Source: Rhodocyclaceae bacterium
GTDB taxonomy: Bacteria; Pseudomonadota; Gammaproteobacteria; Burkholderiales; Rhodocyclaceae
Assembly: GCA_013791905.1 (NCBI GenBank)
Contig: VMSX01000010.1
Coordinates: 186,001-250,000, forward strand
Reading direction: 5' to 3'
DNA length: 64,000 nt
Below, piece after piece: positions 1 to 7,903 of the stretch. Within the stretch, counting starts at the first letter, position 1. The number at the start of each line of letters is the position of its first letter. The notes below the pieces were generated by a model that searched no databases, was not told the origin of the DNA, and saw only the letters and a program-made list of their open reading frames with translations. Both the position numbers and the translations under genes were made by a program.

Positions 1-1
1 C

Positions 2-511
2 ATCAGCCGTGCTCGCAAGGCCGCGCAATGGTCGCGCGACTGGGCGATCTATCGGCACGACCTCGATGTCGATGAAATCATCGTTGCGACACTGCTCTAC
101 GATTTCACCGAGATTCTCATGTGGTGCTTCGCGCCAAATCTCGCCTTGCAGTTCGCTGAAAAACAGAAGGCTGACCGCACGCTGCGCTCAATCGCCGTGC
201 AGGCCGATGTTTTCAACCTTCCCCTACACCAGATCAAGATGGCGTTGACCCAGGCTTGGCGCCTGCCTGAATTGCTCACCACCCTGATGAATCAGGACAA
301 CGCCGACAATCCGCGCGTCAGGAACGTCAAACTCGCGGTTGACTTGGCGCGCCATTCAGCCAATGGCTGGGACGATGCCGCCTTGCCGGATGACTACAAG
401 GCAATCGGCGAACTACTGCATCTGAGCGAGGAAGCCGTGATGCGCAGGTTGGGACTGGAGATTCCCGTCGCGGCACCCGAAGCCACGTCCACCGACAGTC
501 AGCCGCAGTAG
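2..511 (+). CDS. HDOD-domain protein, C-terminal part (start lies before the window)
   Basis: The frame is open from base 2 to the TAG at 509-511 and gives the last 169 residues of a protein that begins upstream. The visible segment (SRDWA, then DEIIVATLLYDFTEILMWC, then a helical stretch ending near LAVDLARHSANGWDD) has the pattern of an HDOD domain. This is a degenerate HD-type output module that lacks the catalytic His-Asp pair and occurs in signalling and chemotaxis-linked proteins. No partner domain is visible, so the role stays open. The tail after about residue 155 is low-complexity and ends SQPQ. The 3' end overlaps the opposite-strand small ORF by 13 bp. Confidence 0.75.
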   Translation: MSRARKAAQWSRDWAIYRHDLDVDEIIVATLLYDFTEILMWCFAPNLALQFAEKQKADRTLRSIAVQADVFNLPLHQIKMALTQAWRLPELLTTLMNQDNADNPRVRNVKLAVDLARHSANGWDDAALPDDYKAIGELLHLSEEAVMRRLGLEIPVAAPEATSTDSQPQ

Positions 512-675
512 CGCAGGTTCAGCTGCTCCAGCAGCAGTTCCGGCTGGCCGTAGGCCAGGAAGGCCGCCACCAAAGCTGCCCCGAGTAAAACACCCAGCAG
601 CACCCAGCCGACAACACGCCACCCGCGTTGGGTGGTCTGAGATTGCGGTGATATTTGCACAGACTTGTCACTCAT
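499..675 (-). CDS. Small single-pass membrane protein, hypothetical
   Basis: A 58-residue ORF starting at ATG 675; an in-frame TTG lies six codons earlier. It has a polar N-terminus (MSDKSVQ), one clear membrane helix at about residues 20-42 (WVLLGVLLGAALVAAFLAYG) and a short C-terminal tail ending NLRYCG. It converges on and overlaps the HDOD gene end. The ribosome-binding site is weak and I do not recognise the family. The hydrophobic profile is the only support, so this may be a real short protein or a chance ORF. Confidence 0.4.
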   Translation of the reverse strand: MSDKSVQISPQSQTTQRGWRVVGWVLLGVLLGAALVAAFLAYGQPELLLEQLNLRYCG

Positions 676-716
676 GACCGGAAATCGAATCAAGTAATCG
701 ATAAAATACGCATTCT

Positions 717-792
717 GCCCCCATAGCTCAGTGGATAGAGCACCTTCCTCCTAAGAAGGGGGTCGCACGTTCGATTCGTGCTGGGGGCGCCA
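717..792 (+). tRNA. tRNA-Arg (anticodon CCT)
   Basis: A 76-nt cloverleaf including an encoded CCA end. The acceptor strands GCCCCCA (717-723) and TGGGGGC (782-788) pair perfectly and are followed by discriminator G and CCA. The anticodon stem CCTTC/GAAGG encloses loop CTCCTAA, so the anticodon CCT is at 750-752 and reads AGG codons. The T-arm contains TTCGATT. A TAAAAT box at 702-707 could be its -10 element, but I see no good -35. Confidence 0.97.
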
Positions 793-830
793 CACAACAC
801 GGATGGGTGCCGGAGCTGACCGGTTTTGGC

Positions 831-1256
831 TTACTTTACGCGTGTCAGGTGACCGCCGCGACGGGTCGGCGAATCCGGCTTGTCGGTTTCCGTTTCCGCT
901 TCCACATGCGCCGTCTCGCCAGCGCCGACTGCTTCGCCATCCACATGCTCTGGGATGGCCTCGAATGCCATTCCTTGTCCGTTCTCGCGCGCGTAGATGG
1001 CCAGCACGGCGGATACTGGCACGGCTACCGAGAAAGATGCACCGCTGAAGCGGGCCTGAAAAGTGATCTCGTCGTTGCCGATTTGCAGTTGGTGAGTGGC
1101 TTCGGCACCGACGTTGAGGACGATTTGCCCGTCCTTGACGAACTCGCGTGGCACGCGAGTTCGCTCATCGACCTGTACGGCAATGTGGGGAGAAAAACCC
1201 TCGTCCGTGCACCATTCATGGATTGCACGGATAAGGTATGGCTTGGTGGACACCAT
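831..1256 (-). CDS. sspB: ClpXP protease specificity factor SspB
   Basis: A 141-residue protein. SspB tethers ssrA-tagged polypeptides, and some other substrates, to ClpX for degradation by ClpXP in the cytoplasm. The conserved N-terminal core is present (STKPYLIRAIHEWC, later IVLNVGAEATHQL and FSVAVPVSAVLAIYARENG), followed by the usual disordered, acidic tail that carries the ClpX-docking end. ATG 1256 fits the family start; a TTG five codons upstream is possible. It lies 28 bp behind sspA, the normal sspAB operon order. The tail contains a copy of the dispersed 24-bp motif (909-932), read as AVGAGETA. Confidence 0.95.
   Translation of the reverse strand: MVSTKPYLIRAIHEWCTDEGFSPHIAVQVDERTRVPREFVKDGQIVLNVGAEATHQLQIGNDEITFQARFSGASFSVAVPVSAVLAIYARENGQGMAFEAIPEHVDGEAVGAGETAHVEAETETDKPDSPTRRGGHLTRVK
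909..932 (-). repeat. Dispersed 24-bp motif, copy 1
   Basis: Minus-strand copy of the core GTCGGCGCTGGCGAGACGG in the disordered tail of sspB. The core is an exact match; only the leading AAA differs (GCA). It is read in frame as AVGAGETA. Confidence 0.8.
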
Positions 1257-1284
1257 CAGGGAAACAGGCAATGCACCGCCGCAA

Positions 1285-1881
1285 TCAGCGGCGCATCACC
1301 TTTTCAGACGGCGTCAGCGCATCGATGAAGCCCTGCCGAGAGAAAATGCGTTCGGCGAACTTCATTACCCCCGCCGCCGATTTCGGCAGTTCGATGCCAT
1401 AGTGATCAAGGCGCCACAGCAGGGGCGCGATAGCCACGTCGAGCATTGAAAAGTCATCGCCGAGCAGGAATTTCTGCTTTGCGAACAGAGGAACCAGTTC
1501 GACCAGGCGATCGCGGATATGCGCCCGCGACTTGTCCGCCGACTTCAGGTTGCGCTCAAGCGTATCGATATGGCTGAACAACTCGTGTTCCATCGTATGC
1601 AGCAGCTGGCGCGCCTTTGCCCGCGTTTGCGGATCAGGCGGCATCAACTGCGGATGTGGAAACCGTTCATCAATATATTCATTGATGATATTCGACTCGT
1701 AAAGAACGAGGTCGCGATCCACCAGCACCGGGACCCGGTTATACGGGTTGATGACGGCGATGTCCTCAGGCTTGTTGAAGAGGTCAACGTCAATCACCTG
1801 AAAGTCCATCTGCTTTTCGTAGAGAACGATACGGCAGCGATGGCTGAACGGGCAGGTGGTGCCCGAGTACAGGTTCATCAT
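1285..1881 (-). CDS. sspA: Stringent starvation protein A (GST-fold RNA polymerase-associated factor)
   Basis: 198 residues from ATG 1881, with GGGGAACGAG ahead of the double ATG. SspA has a glutathione S-transferase fold but acts as an RNA polymerase-binding regulator in starvation and acid stress. Visible are the thioredoxin-like N-domain (MNLYSGTTCPFSHRCRIVL, NPYNRVPVLVDRDLVLYES) and the all-helical C-domain ending near LTPSEKVMRR. The NRVPVL cis-proline segment is intact. The reading frame is open for 25 codons upstream, but the family start is MMNLYSG. It is followed by sspB and preceded by the bc1 genes, a common betaproteobacterial arrangement. Confidence 0.95.
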   Translation of the reverse strand: MMNLYSGTTCPFSHRCRIVLYEKQMDFQVIDVDLFNKPEDIAVINPYNRVPVLVDRDLVLYESNIINEYIDERFPHPQLMPPDPQTRAKARQLLHTMEHELFSHIDTLERNLKSADKSRAHIRDRLVELVPLFAKQKFLLGDDFSMLDVAIAPLLWRLDHYGIELPKSAAGVMKFAERIFSRQGFIDALTPSEKVMRR

Positions 1882-1979
1882 GGCACTCGTTCCCCAAGAA
1901 TAGTCGGAATCACGCACCACGCGACGGACGGGTGGATTCATATCTCGATGCCCCATGTCAGTATGGTCACGCTATTGAG

Positions 1980-2690
1980 TTAATGGATATCTTTCCAGTA
2001 TTCACGCTTGAGCGCATACGAGAAGATAAACAGGACGAAAAGAAAAATGAGCACGACAACTCCAAGTTCCTTGCGGAAATTGGCCATCGGCTCGGCGATG
2101 TAAGTCAAAAAGCCTACCAGGTCAGCAACCATTGCATCAAACTCTGCCGGCTGCAGTACTCCTGGCTTGGCTAGCACGAGTTTATGATCAGGGCTGAGCT
2201 CCTGCTCACCCTGAAGTTCCCACAGGATGTGCGGCATGCCGACATTGGGGAACACCAGATTATTCCAGCCGGTCGGGCGCGAGTCGTCTCGATGGTAGGA
2301 ACGCAGATAGGTGTACAGCCAATCGGCCCCTGAACCGGATCCAGAAGTGCGGGCACGGGCAATCAGTGTCAGATCGGGAGGCGGAACACCAAACCACTCT
2401 TTCGCTTCGGCGCGCCGCATCGCGATCGTCATGGGCTCGCCAATCTTGTCAGCGGTAAATAACAGGTTGTCCTTGATTTGCCCTTCGGTCAAACCAAGAT
2501 CAGTGAGCCGGTTGTAGCGGTAGTAAGACGCCGAATGACAGTTCAGGCAATAATTGACGAAGACTTTCGCGCCGTTTTGCAGGGCAGCCAAATCGCGCGA
2601 ACGGTCAGGTGCCTTGTCCAGATGAACTTCCGTGCCGGCGGCAAAAGCGAGCAGCGGCACAAACAGCAGGGCGAGGAACAGTTTTTTCAT
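1980..2690 (-). CDS. petC: Ubiquinol-cytochrome c reductase, cytochrome c1 subunit
   Basis: A 236-residue cytochrome c1 that passes electrons from the Rieske protein to soluble cytochrome c at the periplasmic face of the bc1 complex. It has a signal peptide (MKKLFLALLFVPLLAFA), a CLNCH heme-c attachment motif at residues 48-52, the conserved region around MRRAEAKEWFGVPPPDL that carries the axial-ligand segment, and one C-terminal membrane anchor (ELGVVVLIFLFVLFIFSYAL). Its ATG overlaps the petB stop in ATGA, so translation is probably coupled. It is the last gene of petA-petB-petC. Confidence 0.97.
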   Translation of the reverse strand: MKKLFLALLFVPLLAFAAGTEVHLDKAPDRSRDLAALQNGAKVFVNYCLNCHSASYYRYNRLTDLGLTEGQIKDNLLFTADKIGEPMTIAMRRAEAKEWFGVPPPDLTLIARARTSGSGSGADWLYTYLRSYHRDDSRPTGWNNLVFPNVGMPHILWELQGEQELSPDHKLVLAKPGVLQPAEFDAMVADLVGFLTYIAEPMANFRKELGVVVLIFLFVLFIFSYALKREYWKDIH

Positions 2691-3988
2691 TTTCCCGTCA
2701 CCCTTTCCGGCTCGGCCTTGCATCTATCGAGCGAAGTATAAATTGGCATCAACAGGAAAAATGCGAAGTAGATGATGGAGCAAACCTGCGCAATCATCGT
2801 CAGACCCGGGGTTGCCGGCATAGTGCCCAGAACGCCCAGAATGATGAAGCAGGCGACGAAGATCGCCAGCGCGCCTTTGAACAAGGGGCCACGGTAACGG
2901 ATCGACTTCACGGGGCTGCGGTCGAGCCAAGGCAGGAAGAAGAAGATCATTACACCCAGACCCATGAAAATAACCCCCCACAACTTGGCGTCGATCCAGA
3001 AGAAGTTCACCGTATTGGCGCGCAGAATCGAGTAGTAAGGCGAGAAATACCACAGCGGCGCAATATGCGACGGCGTCACCAGTGGATCGGCTGGAAAGAA
3101 ATTGTTGTATTCGAGGAAATAACCGCCACCTTCCGGCATGAAGAAAATAACGATCGCGAAGACCATCAAAAAGACCACCGCACCAACGAGATCCTTCACC
3201 GAGTAGTAGGGATGAAACGGGATGCCGTCGAGGGGGATGCCGTCAGGGCCTTTTTTCTTCTTGATCTCGATACCATCCGGATTGTTCGAGCCAACTTCGT
3301 GCAGCGCCATGATGTGCGCGGCGACCAAACCGATCAGCGCCAGGGGGATCGCAACGACGTGCAAGGCGAAGAAGCGATTCAGCGTGGCATCGGAAACGAC
3401 ATAGTCACCACGAAGCAAGAGGGCGAAATCCGGGCCGATGACGGGGATGGCGGTGAACATGTTCACGATCACTTGCGCCCCCCAGTAGGACAACTGGCCC
3501 CACGGCAGCAGATAGCCGAGGAAGGCTTCTGCCATCAACAGGAGGAAAATTAGCACACCAAAAATCCAGATCAGCTCGCGCGGATTACGGTAGGAACCGT
3601 AGAGCATGCCGCGGAACATGTGCAGATAGACGACGATAAAGAAGGCCGAGGCACCCGTGGAATGCATGTAGCGGATCAACCAGCCCCACGGAACGTCGCG
3701 CATGATGTACTCGACGCTGGCAAAGGCCGCCGGGATACCTGAAGCATTGAGCGCCGCATCCGGCTTGTAGTGCATCGTCAGAAAGATGCCGGTGACGATC
3801 TGGAGTACCAGCACCAAGATCGCCAGAGAGCCGAAAAAGTACCAGAAGTTGAAATTTTTCGGTGCGTAGTACTTGGCCAGATGGTCGTTCCACAATGACA
3901 ACAAGGGGAAGCGGGCATCGACCCATTCCAGCAGACCACCGGCGGCTGAACCATCGGATTTGTATTTGTCAGTATTGGCGGCGCCCAT
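2687..3988 (-). CDS. petB: Ubiquinol-cytochrome c reductase, cytochrome b subunit
   Basis: A 433-residue polytopic protein that holds both b hemes and the Qo and Qi quinone sites. The four heme-ligand histidines are present as two pairs, H109/H123 (YMHSTG, YLHMFRG) and H210/H225 (FALHVVA, AAHIMALHE). About eight to nine membrane helices are evident. The Qo-loop motif that is PEWY in mitochondria reads PLWY here (near residue 311). A non-acidic residue at this point is known in several beta- and gammaproteobacteria. It starts 2 bp after petA ends and overlaps petC by 4 bp. Confidence 0.98.
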   Translation of the reverse strand: MGAANTDKYKSDGSAAGGLLEWVDARFPLLSLWNDHLAKYYAPKNFNFWYFFGSLAILVLVLQIVTGIFLTMHYKPDAALNASGIPAAFASVEYIMRDVPWGWLIRYMHSTGASAFFIVVYLHMFRGMLYGSYRNPRELIWIFGVLIFLLLMAEAFLGYLLPWGQLSYWGAQVIVNMFTAIPVIGPDFALLLRGDYVVSDATLNRFFALHVVAIPLALIGLVAAHIMALHEVGSNNPDGIEIKKKKGPDGIPLDGIPFHPYYSVKDLVGAVVFLMVFAIVIFFMPEGGGYFLEYNNFFPADPLVTPSHIAPLWYFSPYYSILRANTVNFFWIDAKLWGVIFMGLGVMIFFFLPWLDRSPVKSIRYRGPLFKGALAIFVACFIILGVLGTMPATPGLTMIAQVCSIIYFAFFLLMPIYTSLDRCKAEPERVTGK

Positions 3989-3990
3989 GC

Positions 3991-4587
3991 TCAGGCTCCC
4001 TTCTTGTCTTCGCCAATCAGAATCTTGGCGTCGGACAGGTAAACGTGCGGGGGAATCTCGAGATTGTCCGGTGCAGGCATGCTCTTATAGACGCGGCCGG
4101 CCAAATCGAAGATTGAGCCATGGCAGGGACAGAAGAACCCGCCTTGCCAATCGGCAGTGACGCCAGACTCGGCGCCGGTCGTGAATTTTTCTGTTGGCGA
4201 GCAGCCGAGGTGGGTGCAGATGCCGATGGCGACGAGATATTCGGGCTTGATCGAACGGTACTCGTTCTTGGCGTAACCGGGCTGCATCAACCGGTTCGAC
4301 TTGGGATCGGCCATCTTGTCGTCCAGCTTGGTCAGATTGTCGAGCATTTCCTTGGTGCGGTGAATGATCCACACTGGCTTGCCGCGCCACTCGACAGTCA
4401 TCATCTGGCCTGGCGCCAGCTTGCTGATGTCGGCCTCAACGGGAGCACCAGCGGACTTGGCGCGCTCGGAAGGGGCGAAGGTGCTGACAAACGGAATGGC
4501 TGTTGCCACGCCGGCCACACCACCCACGGTTGCGGTCGCGACCAGCAAGCGCCGCCTGCCGCAATCCACTTTATCGTCACAGCTCAT
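3991..4587 (-). CDS. petA: Rieske iron-sulfur subunit of the bc1 complex
   Basis: A 198-residue protein carrying the [2Fe-2S] cluster that takes the first electron from ubiquinol. The cluster-binding boxes are intact: CTHLGC (C124, H126, C129) and CPCH (C153, C155, H156), with the disulfide cysteines C129 and C155. The N-terminus GRRRLLVATATVGGVAGVA is a twin-arginine signal-anchor with its membrane helix. It is the first gene of the pet operon, with a sigma70-like promoter and a duplicated 14-bp sequence upstream. Confidence 0.98.
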   Translation of the reverse strand: MSCDDKVDCGRRRLLVATATVGGVAGVATAIPFVSTFAPSERAKSAGAPVEADISKLAPGQMMTVEWRGKPVWIIHRTKEMLDNLTKLDDKMADPKSNRLMQPGYAKNEYRSIKPEYLVAIGICTHLGCSPTEKFTTGAESGVTADWQGGFFCPCHGSIFDLAGRVYKSMPAPDNLEIPPHVYLSDAKILIGEDKKGA

Positions 4588-4609
4588 GAAGGGGGATTCC
4601 TAAATTATT

Positions 4610-4637
4610 TTGTGTACAGATGCTTGTGTACAGATGC
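4610..4637. repeat. Perfect 14-bp tandem duplication in the petA leader
   Basis: TTGTGTACAGATGC occurs twice back to back (4610-4623 and 4624-4637), between the probable petA promoter and start codon. Each copy contains TGTACA, which is palindromic. It could be an operator pair or an mRNA leader element; the function is inferred only. Confidence 0.85.
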
Positions 4638-4650
4638 GGAAAACCTGCAG

Positions 4651-4679
4651 ATTATACCGAAGCGCGTACCGCGATTAAA
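4651..4679 (-). promoter_or_regulatory. Probable sigma70 promoter of petABC
   Basis: On the minus strand TTTAAT (4674-4679) and a perfect TATAAT (4651-4656) are 17 bp apart. They lie about 65 bp upstream of the petA ATG, with the 14-bp tandem repeat inside the expected leader. The -10 box is canonical and the -35 is weak. Confidence 0.6.
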
Positions 4680-4713
4680 GGGCTAAATGGACTTGGATAA
4701 CAGTACAACAGGG

Positions 4714-5916
4714 TCAAATAGCACCATTTTGGTGCATTTCTTCAATCTCATCACCCGCATACCCCAATTCTGTCAGTACTGCATCGGTATGCTCCCCCAA
4801 GGCCGGCCCCAGCCATTCCGTGCTTCCCGGGGTTTGGCTAAGTTTGGGTACCACTCCGGGGATTCGCAGTCGTTTGCCATCCGGCAGCGTTGCCCACTCC
4901 AGCATGGCGCGTGCCGCGTATTGCGGATCGGCAAACATATCGCTTACCGAGAATATGCGGCTGGCCGGCACGCCTGCCGCAGCCGCGAGCTTGAGGACAT
5001 CCTCGGCATCCTGCGTTGCGGCCCAGGAATCAATCACGTTGTATATCTCGGCGGCTCGTGCATCTCGACCGGCATTGTTGGCTAGGCTTGGATCATCGGC
5101 CAGATCCTGGCGGCCGATGGCCTGCATGAAGCGCCGAAAAATGGCATCGCCGTTGGCCCCGATGATCAAGTGCTTGCCATCGCGAGTAGTGTGGGTATTT
5201 GAGGGCGTGATACCCGGCATAACGTTGCCAGTGCGCTCACGCACAAAACCGAAAACATCGAATTCCGGCACCAGGCTTTCCATCATGGCGAACACGGCTT
5301 CATACAGGGCGACATCAACCATCTGCCCGGTGCCGCCATTCACCTCGCGATGGCGCAGCGCCATCAACGCGCCAATCGCACCCCACAACGAAGCGATGCC
5401 GTCACCGATCGAAACGCCGGTCTTTACCGGCGGGCGATCGGGAAAACCCGTCACAAAACGCAGCCCGCCCATCGACTCGCCAATCGCCCCGAAACCGGGC
5501 AACTGCGCCATCGGCCCGGTCTGGCCAAAACCCGACAGCCGCACCATCACGAGCCCCGGGTTCAGCGCCGACAGCACATCCCAGCCCAAGCCAAGCTTTT
5601 CCAGCACGCCGGGACGAAAGTTCTCGACGACGATATCGGCACGGGCAATCAGCCGCTTCACCATGGCAAGGCCATCCGGATGCTTCAGATTGGCAGTCAC
5701 CGATTTCTTGTTGCGCGCCTGAATCAGCCACCACAGTGATGTACCGGTCTGTGCATCCGGGTAAAGTTTGCGCCACTTGCGCAACGGGTCGCCCTCCCCC
5801 GGTGCTTCGACCTTGATCACCTCGGCACCGAATTCGGCCAGGATGCGGCTGCAAAACGGTCCCGCAATCAGGGTGCCCAACTCGACAACGCGCACACCTT
5901 GGAGTGGTTTATTCAT
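4714..5916 (-). CDS. CaiB/BaiF family (class III) CoA-transferase
   Basis: A 400-residue class III acyl-CoA:carboxylate CoA-transferase, a family that moves CoA between carboxylic acids through an aspartyl-CoA intermediate. Visible are the N-terminal Rossmann-like start (LQGVRVVELGTLIAGPFCSRILAEFGAEVIKVE), NLKHPDG, IVVENFRPGVLEKLGLG, and the probable catalytic Asp at about residue 172 (TGVSIGDG). The start at 5916 has GGAGG six bases ahead. The substrate cannot be read from the sequence; relatives act on oxalate, carnitine, succinate/benzylsuccinate, malate and others. It stands alone between recR and the pet operon, without an acyl-CoA dehydrogenase neighbour. Confidence 0.9.
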   Translation of the reverse strand: MNKPLQGVRVVELGTLIAGPFCSRILAEFGAEVIKVEAPGEGDPLRKWRKLYPDAQTGTSLWWLIQARNKKSVTANLKHPDGLAMVKRLIARADIVVENFRPGVLEKLGLGWDVLSALNPGLVMVRLSGFGQTGPMAQLPGFGAIGESMGGLRFVTGFPDRPPVKTGVSIGDGIASLWGAIGALMALRHREVNGGTGQMVDVALYEAVFAMMESLVPEFDVFGFVRERTGNVMPGITPSNTHTTRDGKHLIIGANGDAIFRRFMQAIGRQDLADDPSLANNAGRDARAAEIYNVIDSWAATQDAEDVLKLAAAAGVPASRIFSVSDMFADPQYAARAMLEWATLPDGKRLRIPGVVPKLSQTPGSTEWLGPALGEHTDAVLTELGYAGDEIEEMHQNGAI

Positions 5917-5936
5917 GGTTCCTCCCGCTGGCAACA

Positions 5937-6533
5937 TCAGTAATCCCGTCGTTCCAGCAACGCCTGCGCCACACTGGCAGCATCCGAGTATTCAAGTTCG
6001 CTACCAAGCGGCAAGCCGCGCGCTATGCGGCTGACCTTGACACCACGGACATGCAGCATTTCGGAAAGGTAATGCGCCGTTGCCTCCCCCTCATGCGTCA
6101 GGTTGGTAGCGAGAATCACCTCTTTCACTACGCCGTCGCTGGCACGCGCCAGCAGGCGATCGAAAGCCAGTTCGCGCGGACCGACGCCGTCGAGCGGGCT
6201 CAAGCGCCCCATCAGCACGTAATAGAGGCCGCGATAGGCGTGTGTCTGCTCCATCGTATTCAGATCGGCCGGCATTTCGACCACGCACAACTGTGACGGA
6301 TCACGCTTGGAGGACAGGCAACGATCGCAGATCGCCGCTTCGGTAAAGCCATTGCAGCGGTCGCAGCGGCGCAAGGTTTTCAGGGCCACTTCCAGCGCCC
6401 GCCCCAGCCGTTCAGCGCCTTGCGGGTTGTGCTGCAACAGGTGGTAAGCCATGCGCTGGGCAGATTTCGGCCCAACGCCGGGCAGGCAGCGCAAGGCCCC
6501 GATCAGTTCATCGAGGCTCGAAAGCGCGGTCAC
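5937..6533 (-). CDS. recR: Recombination mediator RecR
   Basis: A 198-residue RecR, which with RecF/RecO loads RecA onto SSB-coated gaps. Domains in order: helix-hairpin-helix ([17 protein letters not shown]), a four-cysteine zinc finger (C57, C60, C69, C72: RCDRCNGF and CDRCLSS), the Toprim domain ([28 protein letters not shown] split around residues 80-110) and the C-terminal Walker-B-like tail. The length is standard. In many betaproteobacteria recR follows dnaX and ybaB; here the upstream gene is a DUF2863 gene. Confidence 0.98.
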   Translation of the reverse strand: MTALSSLDELIGALRCLPGVGPKSAQRMAYHLLQHNPQGAERLGRALEVALKTLRRCDRCNGFTEAAICDRCLSSKRDPSQLCVVEMPADLNTMEQTHAYRGLYYVLMGRLSPLDGVGPRELAFDRLLARASDGVVKEVILATNLTHEGEATAHYLSEMLHVRGVKVSRIARGLPLGSELEYSDAASVAQALLERRDY

Positions 6534-6542
6534 GTTTAAGTC

Positions 6543-7724
6543 TCAGTGCAGATGACGGGGCGCTGTTTCTTCTTCCTGCTCCGGAAGTTCGGCATGAACC
6601 GGTTCACCTTCCGGGTTCGGATAAAGGGGCGCGCCGCAATCGTCGCAATATTCGAGCGGGAAGCGATGATCAAGCACCAGCACCTCCGCCACACCGGCCT
6701 CGCGCAATACTGCCTCGATCTGGCCGGGCGTTTCAGCGGCTTCGTCCTCGTTTTCGAGCAGGGGCCAGACCACACCATGCACCACGTCGACTGCCTCGCC
6801 CACGGTGAAGCCGATGCGAAACTCTTCTAGTTGCCGGTCGTAGTAGGGCGCAACTACCGCATGCAGGTTGGCGGCGTTGATATTGAGCGACGTCTGCAGG
6901 AAGGCAACAGCCGAGCGTAGCGAGTACGGGCGTGAAGCGCGATCGGCTTCACGCACGGCCGCATGGAAAGACTGTGGCAACAAGGGCTCAACTGCACAGG
7001 CCGGCAAGAGCGGACGCAAGGCTTCACCGCCCTGCCCGCGCCACTGCTTGTGCGCCTCGGTGCGGTTGCCATCCTCTTCCTGCCAGCGGAACAACGGCGC
7101 GCCTGGCGGCGCGCAGAGCACGCCGATCAGATATCGGGTATCCGACAGGAAATTTATCGTTTCGGCCATCTGCGCCGGATCGAGATTGAGATCGCGACCG
7201 TGCAAGGCTGACTTGGTCAGTTTTTCTGTCAGCGCCGCCGTATCGCAATAGCTCTGTGGTAACTGATCCGGGCTGTAAAAGAAGTCGGCAAGACCAAAGC
7301 GTACATTGGTAGCCAGCACATGGGCCTGCAACTGAACGCGCAAGGTGGCCAGTACTTCCGGCGCGATTTGCCCGGATGGAATTGCGTAGCGTGACCAGGC
7401 CAGCACCGGGGCGGCAAACAGCAGCACATCCTGGTCAGCACCCGCGCTCTCAATCATGTAGTGGCGGCACTCGGCACAGGATTCGACCATATCGGCCAAT
7501 TCATCATAGGCGCGACCGCCGGCACCGTAGAGGTGATCCAGGGCGGCATTCAAAGCCGCCTCGTCATTGCTGGCGAGCAGACGCTCAACCAGCCCGCCAA
7601 GTTTTCTCTCCCAGAATTCATCTTCCAGGCGGCTGCCTGACAGACTCAGTTGCGTGGTAAGGCGAATCAACTCTTCGGTATCGGGAGTCTGTCTGGTACG
7701 ACGAGTAAAGCGGGAACGTTTCAT
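6543..7724 (-). CDS. DUF2863 family protein
   Basis: A 393-residue protein starting MKRSRFTRRTRQTPDTEELI, matching as far as I recall the betaproteobacterial DUF2863 family of unknown function. The frame stays open 61 codons upstream, but that part looks non-coding. It is soluble, with no signal peptide. Cysteine pairs occur at AECRHYM and near the C-terminus in YCDDCGAPLYP (C360, C363), followed by an acidic tail ending EEETAPRHLH. The CxxC could bind a metal or act in redox chemistry, but this is a guess. It ends 10 bp before recR. Confidence 0.8.
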   Translation of the reverse strand: MKRSRFTRRTRQTPDTEELIRLTTQLSLSGSRLEDEFWERKLGGLVERLLASNDEAALNAALDHLYGAGGRAYDELADMVESCAECRHYMIESAGADQDVLLFAAPVLAWSRYAIPSGQIAPEVLATLRVQLQAHVLATNVRFGLADFFYSPDQLPQSYCDTAALTEKLTKSALHGRDLNLDPAQMAETINFLSDTRYLIGVLCAPPGAPLFRWQEEDGNRTEAHKQWRGQGGEALRPLLPACAVEPLLPQSFHAAVREADRASRPYSLRSAVAFLQTSLNINAANLHAVVAPYYDRQLEEFRIGFTVGEAVDVVHGVVWPLLENEDEAAETPGQIEAVLREAGVAEVLVLDHRFPLEYCDDCGAPLYPNPEGEPVHAELPEQEEETAPRHLH

Positions 7725-7903
7725 GGCAATCGGCAAAGAAAATAACGGGTCTGCACCAAGCAGACAAGTGTGGATTCTAGCAGCGGAAGAATTTCGTCGC
7801 CCCGGAGATAATCGGCGTGACCAAAGGGAATCCCCGTGGGACTGGCGCGACGACGATCGACCAAAAAAGAAATGATGAATAATCTGTTGCCTGCCTGCCA
7901 AAC

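Noticed and set aside
1501-1560. Possible further copy of the 24-bp motif in sspA
   Set aside because: Only AAGTCGGCG is shared; the rest does not match. Similar short matches at 14521, 14863 and 19160 were dropped for the same reason.
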